Assembly (NCBI GenBank): GCA_007922305.1
Contig: ML677460.1
Location: 1,088,509 to 1,152,508 of the forward strand
Reading direction: 5' to 3'
DNA from: Dermatemys mawii
Taxonomy: Eukaryota > Chordata > Testudines > Dermatemydidae
DNA length: 64,000 nucleotides
The number at the start of each line of letters is the position of its first letter. Position 1 is the first letter of the stretch. Shown here piece after piece: positions 56,564 through 64,000 of the stretch. Position numbers and translations under genes: made by a program. The notes beneath the pieces are model-generated. The model worked only from the letters and a program-made list of their open reading frames with translations. It was not told where the DNA came from and made no database searches.

Positions 56564-56701
56564 GCCCCCCAGGTCCACCAGGGCAGGATGGTGCAAGGGG
56601 CATCCCCGGAGAGAAGGGATTTCCGGGCCTTCCAGGGCCCCCAGGACTCCCAGGTCCCCCTGCCCCAGTGGGACCTACAATATCCCGCATTGCTGACACA
56701 A
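56564..56701 (+). CDS. EMID1: EMID1 exon 9: end of first collagen block
   Basis: 138 nt, phase 1 in and out. It encodes uninterrupted triplets [19 protein letters not shown] through [12 protein letters not shown], then the transition [13 protein letters not shown] that ends the helix. The PPAPVGP exit is a recognisable EMID1 feature. The KGFPG and RGIPG triplets carry the charged residues that usually stabilise such helices. The acceptor is CTTCCTTTCTAG and the donor GTAAGT. Confidence 0.95.
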
Positions 56702-58834
56702 GTAAGTAGCTGGGAGGGAGCGGGGATGGTACCTGGTTGGAGACAGAGCATGTGCTAGGGGGTTCTCGGCTGCAGGGGGAGTCAGTAGGAGATGGCTCCA
56801 GTGTGGCACTAGGGGGTGATGTGTCCTGGAGGGGCTGTTCTCCAGAGGAGAGATGAAAGGTCCTGCCTTCCTGTGCTCATTAAAGGTCCTGGCACTTTAC
56901 CAGCGAGTCAGTATGAACATGGCCTTTTGGCTGGACAGTGCTGACCGGCAGGGGGCTGGGAGCCAGGCAAGCTGGGCTCCATTCCTGGCACCTCTGGCGT
57001 TGGCCAAGTGACTGGCCAAGTAGACACCCGATGGGGCTGGAGATGCAGCAGTTCGGTGAAATGCAGCTGAGCCTGGCAGCAGCTCTGCCCTGTCCCTGTC
57101 CTCCCATCCCAGGTGCTTGGGCCGGAGCTAACGCTAACCAGAGGCGGTGCTGGTAGGCAGAGTGAGCCCCCTCGGAGCTCTCTCTCCAGCAAATTGTCAG
57201 AGCGGGCTCAGTGTAAGGACCCAGCCCCCACATGCCAGACTTTGTTTGCAAGCACGTCGGGCGGTACCATTGCTCATCCGTCACCAACACCCCACACCCT
57301 GCAAGACTCGCACATCTGCAGACAGCAGCATCTGCTCCCCACATCTGTGCCTGCCCGTGCGTGCCCCCCTCCCCCACTCCAACCCATGCTGCACCCCTGC
57401 CCTCCTGGGCCCACATGTGCAGTGACACAAGGCAGAGGACAGTGAGACAGGATGGCTGGAGCTCAGGCAGCAGGGCGCTGGGGCCGCAGCCGAGGAGAGA
57501 ATGGCTGGTGGAAATGGTCACCGGAGTGTGATACAATGGTTTAGGTCAGGGATTCCCGAGTGGAGAGTTACCAGCTCTCTCCCTTGCTATTCCTAGCACC
57601 TGTATTGCCACACACCGCTTTGGGACAGGAAGTGAAGGAGAGTGCTGTCTCCATTTAGAATGGAGGGCAGGAGCTTGCTCCTTACAACAAAGCCCGGCAC
57701 TGGTTCATTGATAACCTTTTGTAGCTAGGATCTCAGCTTGTGTCTCATGGGAATGAGACCCTATACTGGGGCATGGCCTTGGGACTGGCTCAGGGCGCCA
57801 CCTTCTCAGTCCCCAACTGCTCTTCCCACAGCACCTGGGTTTCACTTGGTGTGGGATCTCAGCCAAGCACTGAGCAGGCACAGACCTACCCAGACAGTGG
57901 GTGTCATTGGGCCCTTGAAGAACCACATAGCTGGAAGCCCTTGCCAATCACTGTGTCAGGCTCTGTGGCACTGAGGTGGGCGGGAGCCAATTCCTGCATT
58001 CAGCCAGATGCAGCTGAAACAGTCCCGTTGGACTCACTCTGTGTCTCACTCCAGCCTTTGTCCTTTGCCTGATGCTGTAGTTACCCTGCGTTTGCACTGG
58101 GCAGCAGCAAGCTGACAGCACCACGAGTCTCCACAGTGACGTGTGTGTGGCCATGCGGCTGCCTTCCAAGGGAGAAAGGCAGCTGGAGCGGGACTGGCGT
58201 TGGTGGCTTTTAAAGGGTTTTTCTGCTTAGAAATATCAGAAAGGGCAGGTCTAATGTTCCCAGCATTGCTGGAGGAGTCCTTGGTGACGTGGCAGGAGAG
58301 GTAGGCTGTGAACTGTCACATTGTCATTAAAGGGGACAAAGACCCCCTTTCTCCCCATGTTGGTTGGCTGTTGGCGTTGGATGAACTGAGTGGCGTTGGT
58401 GCTCTAGAGGAATGCTCCCAGCACGGAGCACAGGGGCAGGCCGTCAGGTTCAGATCCTGGCTCAGAAGCAAGGTGGGAGTCACTGTGTGAGGGTCTCTGG
58501 CCTGTGTTCTATGGGAAGTCAGACCAGCCCATGAAATCCTTTCCCCTCTCCAATGTTCAGCTTTTACTGCCGTGGGATGCCCCAGGTCTCCAGTCAGCCA
58601 CAGAGTCTCCTAGGTGAGATGAGACTTGATATTTGAGTGTGAAATATTTCTTTTTAAATAAAACCCTTCAGGGTGTCTTTCTCCATCCTGGAAAAGCAAA
58701 AAAAAAGTCCTGAGCCCAACTGTGTTTCCTTTGAAGCACCCTTCCGCCTTTCTCGTTCACATGCTGGGACCAGAATCCCTAGCCCTAAGCTTCTGGCACC
58801 CACCGTCCTCATCAGACCCTTGGAGCACGGCCTA

Positions 58835-59035
58835 GTGGAGCGAGCACAGGACTGGGCCTCAAGAAACATGGCTTCTATTCCCAGCTCTGGCCTGCTGGGT
58901 GTTCTTGGGCAACCCACTTCCCCTCCCTGTGCGAGTTTCTCCTCCAAGAACCGGGGATGAGGACACTGGCCTCCTTTTTCAAGCACTTGGAGACCTATTG
59001 ACGACAAGTGCTGTGTGTAAGCTAGGTGGTGTTGT
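58835..59035 (+). repeat. MIR SINE, nearly full length
   Basis: 'AGTGGAGCGAGCACAGGACT' (5' region), 'TTCTATTCCCAGCTCTGGCC' (core), 'GGGCAACCCACTTCCCCTCC', then 'AAGTGCTGTGTGTAAGCTAG' and a short 'GTGTTGTTA' tail. It is the most complete MIR in the window. Confidence 0.75.
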
Positions 59036-59069
59036 TACACTTCACATGTACCCCGTGAAGTGTAACAAC
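59031..59069. repeat. Perfect 15-bp inverted repeat, 9-nt loop
   Basis: GTTGTTACACTTCAC (59031-59045) and its exact complement GTGAAGTGTAACAAC (59055-59069) flank ATGTACCCC. It sits at the 3' tail of the MIR copy. The outer GGTGGT/ACCACC can extend the stem across a two-base bulge. Confidence 0.95.
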
Positions 59070-59527
59070 CACCCTGGGAGCGGAGCTGTGCCAGCGAGGT
59101 GACCCGATCTCACGAGGGGGTGGCATTGCAGCACTGTGCACTGATGTGACTTCACTGGGCAGGTGCCAGTGCCTGAAGCCATGACTCAGCGCTGCTGACA
59201 AGGGGCAGAGCCTTAGCTGTACCTCAGCTAGAGGTGTTAACCCCTTCACTGCTGCAGCGTCCAGTGTGTGAGCGGTCGCTGTAGTGGGGTCGCTGTAGTG
59301 GGGTTGTCCCGAGGGAATGTCAGCAGGAAGGGGCCAGGGGCCACCTCCAGCTGGGTCCCTCCACGTGACAAGAGACCCAGTGCAAGGCAAGGACCCTGAT
59401 TCTGGGCTGGGACCTGGATCTGGAGCCGGGCATGGGGGGAACCTCAGCTGAGACTTGAGTCAAGCACCTGCCCAGCAGATGCTCAGCTTCATGGTTGCAG
59501 GTTCCAGTGGTCACATTTAATATAGGC

Positions 59528-60981
59528 CAGGGGTCGGCAACCTATGGCACGCGTGCCAAAGACGGCACGCAAGCCGATTTTTAATGGCACTCCTGCAGCG
59601 TGCCATTAAAAATCCTGCCCAGCCTGGCCCGCTCTTCTCCACCCTCCCCTGCCCTCTCCCGCGGGGGCAGGGCGTCCTCCCTGCCCTCTCCTGTGGGGGC
59701 AAAGGGCAGGGGGCAGAAGCTTGATCCTGCCCAGCTCCCTTGCCTCTTCCTGCAGAGTGGTGGGTTACTGCCCCTCCTCCTCCTCCTCTCGTCCCTCCCT
59801 CGCTGCCGGCCAATCAGCTGATCCACCGACAGGGAGACAGGGACAGAGAAGAGGAGGAAGGGGAGGGGGACAAACGGAGCCGCAGTGTATTTGCTGCTCC
59901 CGGCTGGCCGAGGCAGAGAAGAAGGGGGTCAGGGTCTTGCGGAAGGGGTGGAATCGGGGCCTATCCCCTCCAGCCCCCTGCTGTGAGCTGCGCTGACCCC
60001 CCAGCCCTGAGCCCTGCAGCCCAGAACACCCTCCAGACTCCTGCTCTGACCCCAGTACCCCCATCACGCACACCCAGCCCTCTGCCTGACTCCACCACCC
60101 CCACAACTCCAGCCCTGACTCTTGCACCCCCACACATACCCACACCCCATGCACCCCCACACATCCTGACTCTTGCACCCCACATCCCCACCCCCATCCT
60201 GAGTACCAAATGGGAGCTTCTGCACCCCCCCCCCCATTCCCACCTGCACCCCTTGCACCAGATGGGAGCTGCCCAGGTAAGCGCTCCTCACCCAAATCTC
60301 CTGCCCCAACCCTGAGCCCCCTCCCTCATTCTAGCTCCTGGCCAGACCCTACACCCCAATCCCCAGCCTGCTCCTTCACCCCCAGCCCTGGGTTCAGTTC
60401 ACCCCCACCCTCAGCTCAGTGCAGAGAGAGAGGAAGAGAATGGGCCAGAACCAGAGAGAAGGTGGGTACCCACTCTGTGAGCAGGGCCAGGACCCCAGCC
60501 CGGCAGCAGGCTGAACGGGTCCGGCAGCCAGGATCCCGGCTGGCAGGAGCCAGTGGATAGAACTCCTGAGCGGCAGTGGGTTGAGCCGCTCAGCCCACTG
60601 CCGGTCTGGGGTCCCGGCCGCAGGCCCCACACAGCCCGCGGCCAGTCTGGGGTTCTGGCTGCCGACCTCTTGCCAGCTGGGGTCCCGGCCGCAGGCCCTG
60701 CTCAGCCTGCTGCTGGCCTAGGTGAATGGGACCCCAGACCAGCAGCGGGCTGAGCGGGCTGGCGGCATAAGATCAGCATTTTAATTTAATTTTAAATGAA
60801 GCTTCTTAAACATTTTGAAAACATTGTTTATTTTACAATAAAACAATAGTTATATAATATAGAGACTTATAGAACGAGACCTTCTAAAACCATTCAAATG
60901 TATGACTGGCACGTGAAACCTTAAACGAGAGTGAATAAATGAAGACTCGGCACACTAGTTCTGAAAGGTTGCCGACCCCTG
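59528..60981 (-). mobile_element. hAT-like element, family B copy 2
   Basis: 1454 bp with ends CAGGGGTCGGCAACC and GGTTGCCGACCCCTG, a perfect 15-bp terminal inverted repeat. The 8-bp target duplication ATATAGGC (59520-59527, 60982-60989) is perfect. The right AT-rich part is the inverse of the left part of copy 1 (shared 'AAACATTTTGAAAAC' and 'TTAATTTTAAATGAAGCTTC'). A long C-rich middle (59.95-60.4 kb, 'CACCCCCACA' words) is not found in copy 1. No transposase frame is visible, so it is non-autonomous. Confidence 0.93.
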
Positions 60982-61219
60982 ATATAGGCCCTTGTCCTCA
61001 ATTGGATTGGCCTGCTCTGCCCCCTAGAGGCCAGATTTAGCAGTCCACCCCATGACCTTAAGTGCAGCTGCTGGACACATGCTAAACTAAAACCACTCAG
61101 CTTGGATGCAGATCAAACCATTTCTGGGCAAGGCTTCCAGCTGCACATGCGCCCATGCCTTCTAACTGTGTCCGTGCTGTGGGCCTGTATGTGTGTCTCT
61201 GTAGACAATAGTACCCCTC

Positions 61220-61395
61220 TCTTGCATAGCTCTTTTTGGTGGTTGATCTCAAAGTGTGTTACAGAGGATGCCAATAGCATTACCTCCATTTTATAGATGG
61301 GTAAACTGAGGCACAGAGGAAGTGACTTGTTCAAGGTCACCCAGAAGGTCAGTGGCAGGTCAGGGAACAGAACCCAGATCTCCTGCATCCCTGTC
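61220..61395 (-). repeat. MIR-like SINE, reverse orientation
   Basis: 'GTAAACTGAGGCACAGAGGA' at about 61302, then 'AGTGACTTGTTCAAGGTCAC' and 'AACCCAGATCTCCTGCATCC': reverse MIR 3' and core. Confidence 0.7.
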
Positions 61396-61883
61396 CAGGG
61401 CCAAATGTATGGATCTGGGCATGCGTGTCTGAATGTGCAGGGACTGGCGTATGTGTCTGAGTGCCTTGCCAGGCTTGCCATGCGTGGCAGGCAGTGCCTC
61501 CGGACTACACAGGCAGAGTGTGTGTGGTTCATGTCCAGACAGCAGCTGGAGCACTGAGGAGACGAGCCTGCTGCGCAGTCAGTGGGCGAGGCTTGTGCTG
61601 AAGGCTTGCGCCCAACCCTTCTGGTAACCATAGTGGCCTGTGCATGCTGGCTCGTGTGCGCGTGATCTGATCAGCTGTTCGCCGGGTGGCTGGCTGGCTG
61701 CTGTGTCCATGCCGTGCCATGCCCTCTGCCCAGACCTCGCTGAGCAAGTGGCTGGACTGGGCCCCGCTCAGGGACGTTGGGCCCATTTCGCTGTGACTCC
61801 AGGAGGAAAAGGGGGCTCCTGAGTCCTCATAAGCCAGCATGGCCTGGGAGTTTCCTCTAATCTCGCCTCCATCCATGTACCAG

Positions 61884-61973
61884 GGGACCTGCTTCTGTCA
61901 AACACCTTCACCGAATCCAGCAGCGTTGGCACCAAGGGGCCTGCAGGACCCCCAGGGCCTTCAGGGCCAATGG
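61884..61973 (+). CDS. EMID1: EMID1 exon 10: helix interruption, second block start
   Basis: 90 nt, phase 1 in and out. It encodes RDLLLSNTFTESSSVGTKG followed by [12 protein letters not shown]. The LLSNTFTE stretch is the non-collagenous break between the two triplet blocks and is a strong EMID1 signature; the triplets then resume. The acceptor CCATCCATGTACCAG has a modest pyrimidine tract; the donor is GTAAGT. The Arg at the junction arises from the split codon A|GG. Confidence 0.93.
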
Positions 61974-63440
61974 GTAAGTTCTCCTCCTCCCCATTCCTCA
62001 CTGGAGCCCTGATGTCCAGGTAGCTAGTTACCCCATCCAGTGAGGTGTCGCTCCAGTTCCCCACGGCCTCCATGGGGCTTTAGGGGGTGGACTCTGCCCA
62101 GGGCAAGTCTGGCCCAAGGGATTCCAAGCTGAGGGATACACGTCCCATGGGAATGTGCCACCAGTTGATGGGCGTAACAGCAGGGGTATGAGCCTGGTGC
62201 TGCCAGCTGAGGGGGGCCACTTGGAACTGGGGTACCACTAACCCTGCCAGACCCACCAGCCTGGGCTCCTTTTACACGGCACTTCTAGGCAGCCTGACAA
62301 GCCCTTCCTCAGGCTTCAGACTGCACTTTACCAGCATACATACAAGTAGAGTGACACACAGATGCTGAGACCATCTCTGCATGGGAAGGCTCAGCTAAGG
62401 AATTGTCCAGTACTCAAATACTCTGGAGAGTAAACCCAAAATTTACACAGAGAACTGTACAGCGTAAGCTCGTGAAATTCCCCCCTCCCTCAGTGTGGAG
62501 AGGGATATACATCAGCTTTCTGCCCCCCGTTATGATTTCCACACACTGCTCTTAGGCAAAATAAGTTGATTAACTACGAAAGACAGATTTTAAGTGACTA
62601 TAAGGGATAGCAAACAGGTCAAAGCAGATTACCTAGCAAATAAAACAAATACTCAATCTAAGCTTAATATACTAAAGAAATTGGATATGTGTAACAAATT
62701 CTCACCCTAAATGTTGTTTTAGGCAGATTGCATAGATTCTTGAAGTCAGGCTGCACTTGCTTGCAGCTTCAGACGCCAGGTATTCCTTTCAGAGGCCAGA
62801 CAACCTCTGGCCTGGGTTCAGCCCTTTTCCTCAGCTCGGTCTTTTTGTTCTCATGTGTTTTCAGCCATCCTCTTTCTTGGGCAGAGAGTGAGTGAAGAAC
62901 AAACCCCAATGATGTCACTCCCCTGCTGTATTTAGTGTTTGTATATGGTGGGAATTCTTTGTCTCCCTGTTTGATTCCCACACCCAATCCATGGAAAAAC
63001 ACTAGTATTATGGTGGATCCAGTACCAGGGGACTTGGTCACATGTCCCTGTAGGGCCACCACAGCTACGACTCAGAGGCTTTTTACAGCATCCCCAGGTA
63101 GGCTTCCTAGTGGGAGATTAGCATCTTCTACGATCTATTGTTCTCCCTAATGGCCTGTCCTAGCCAGCCATCTAAACTGCATTCTGTCTAGTGGGCATTC
63201 CCCAGGTCTACACACATTTGTAATAGATGCCTAGACAATATTCCTAACTTGAGATACCAGAATTATACATGCATACAAATAGGATAATCAGATTCAGTAA
63301 ATCAGAACCTTTTCCATGATATGTCACATGCCTTATCTTGCACAAAATACATCATAATTATGCCATACTCATATCTTAATGATATTATTATGAAGAATAT
63401 GGACGTAAAGACACAGTGTGTTCTGCTCCTCTCATTCCAG
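61974..63440 (+). other. EMID1 intron 10
   Basis: About 1.5 kb. The first 280 bp look unique; most of the rest is an AT-rich repeat that nearly reaches exon 11. It ends with acceptor TGCTCCTCTCATTCCAG. Confidence 0.8.
62260..63415 (-). repeat. Large unclassified interspersed repeat (LTR-like)
   Basis: About 1.1 kb containing words I associate with a common turtle repeat: 'ACATACAAGTAGAGTGACAC', 'ACGAAAGACAGATTTTAAGT', 'CCATGATATGTCACATGCCT' and 'ATCATAATTATGCCATACTC'. The minus-strand start TGTGTCTTTACGTCC would suit an LTR beginning with TG. The left end and target duplication are not resolved, so the class is a guess. Confidence 0.5.
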
Positions 63441-63493
63441 GTCCTCTGGGGCCCCCAGGGCCAGTTGGGCTGCCAGGCCCTCCGGGGCACGAT
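63441..63493 (+). CDS. EMID1: EMID1 exon 11: collagen-like triplets
   Basis: 53 nt, entering in phase 1 and leaving in phase 0. It encodes GPLGPPGPVGLPGPPGHD, continuing the second triplet block without interruption. The acceptor is CTCCTCTCATTCCAG and the donor GTAAGT. The AT-rich repeat in intron 10 ends only about 25 bp upstream, so the branch point may lie in repeat-derived sequence. Confidence 0.94.
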
Positions 63494-63816
63494 GTAAGTG
63501 CTGTATCTGGGGAAGAAGAGGCAGGGGGCACGGGGAGCTGCCCATGGGGTGGGAGACAGGACCGAGTATCTCATCTCTCCTGTTGGGGTGGATATGTGAT
63601 CTGTCCCCAGCTCACCCCTGCCCTGACTACACGAGACCCCTTCTTTCCTCCCCACGGCACTCAAGAACTGCTCTCCCTCTTCTGGATACACAAGAACCCC
63701 CATGGCCTGAGTAGCTGGAGCCAACCCCCTCCAATAGTGCCAGCTAGGCTGTGGCCAGACTGGGGAGTGTGGCCCCCTAAAACCAGGATGCTGATGCTGT
63801 CATTGTTGCTGTGCAG
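63494..63816 (+). other. EMID1 intron 11
   Basis: 323 bp, unique-looking, with acceptor CATTGTTGCTGTGCAG. Nothing else is seen. Confidence 0.9.
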
Positions 63817-63879
63817 GGTTTACCTGGAGCGCCAGGTGCTGACGGAGCTGCCGGTCCCCCAGGGGAGAAAGGAGACAGA
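63817..63879 (+). CDS. EMID1: EMID1 exon 12: collagen-like triplets
   Basis: 63 nt, phase 0 at both ends, starting with a whole Gly codon. It encodes GLPGAPGADGAAGPPGEKG followed by DR. The GEKGDR ending supplies paired charges common in collagen stability. The donor is GTGAGT. The rest of the second triplet block and the C-terminal region must be encoded beyond the window. Confidence 0.94.
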
Positions 63880-64000
63880 GTGAGTGACTCCCAGCCCCTG
63901 CCGCGCGGCTGGTAGCCAGGGCTGTGCGTGAGAGACAGAACTGCAGAGGGGTGCACAGGGCAAGGCTGAGGGTAGGGGCAATGGTGGAGCAGGGTCGTCC
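63880..64000 (+). other. EMID1 intron 12 (start)
   Basis: Intronic sequence running off the window edge; no feature seen. Confidence 0.85.

Larger units (their letters stand above)
56702..61883 (+). other. EMID1 intron 9 (~5.2 kb)
   Basis: Contains two MIR-like SINEs, a short perfect inverted repeat and the second family B hAT element. The stretch 56.7-58.8 kb shows nothing recognisable. Confidence 0.8.

Overview
The window is vertebrate genomic DNA, almost certainly from a turtle (Testudines). The reasons are a multi-exon vertebrate gene with GT-AG introns, many CR1-type LINE copies (one still open over 550 codons), tRNA-derived SINEs with CR1-like tails, hAT-type DNA transposons with 8-bp target duplications, solo LTRs and old MIR-like SINEs. 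The turtle call is inferred from the repeat mix; a crocodilian is the main alternative. There are no operons, CRISPR arrays or other prokaryotic features.

Only one host gene can be supported: EMID1 (EMI domain containing 1) on the + strand. Eleven coding exons are visible. Exons 2-3 (20398-20511, 21597-21700) encode a complete cysteine-rich EMI domain. Exon 4 (37946-38032) is a linker. Exon 5 (43127-43188) and the start of exon 6 (47399-47543) encode a Cys pair followed by a short a/d heptad. The end of exon 6 and exons 8-9 (50443-50550, 56564-56701) encode the first Gly-X-Y block. Exon 10 (61884-61973) holds a non-collagenous break, and exons 10-12 (to 63879) begin the second Gly-X-Y block. 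A probable 51-nt symmetric exon 7 (49088-49138) lies between exons 6 and 8 and would interrupt the triplet register. All junction phases agree. The signal-peptide exon 1 and the 3' exons were not found and probably lie outside the window.

The rest is intron or upstream sequence filled with repeats. 1-20 kb: CR1 at 2.2-4.2 kb, a hAT-like element with a 71-bp palindrome at 10.2-10.8 kb, SINE and CR1 at 13.5-14.3 kb, a second CR1 at 17.0-18.5 kb and a solo LTR at 18.8-19.9 kb. Introns 2-4 (20.5-43.1 kb): minisatellites, two related hAT elements (27.8 and 33.7 kb, the second holding a 400-N gap), a CR1 tail (29.7 kb), a TA-flanked MITE, a SINE split by a hAT insertion (39.4-39.8 kb) and a second solo LTR (41.2-42.4 kb). 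Introns 5-11 (43.2-63.8 kb): two copies of a third hAT family in opposite orientation (44.8 and 59.5 kb), another hAT-like element (46.0 kb), a decayed tRNA-Arg pseudogene (48.15 kb), a LINE interrupted by a CR1 (51.6-53.9 kb) and a large unclassified repeat ending next to exon 11.

I found no convincing undescribed system. The points most worth checking are the register-breaking cassette exon 7, the direct LTR pair bracketing the EMI-domain exons, the datable nested insertions, and the tRNA-Arg pseudogene whose changes are largely CpG decay.
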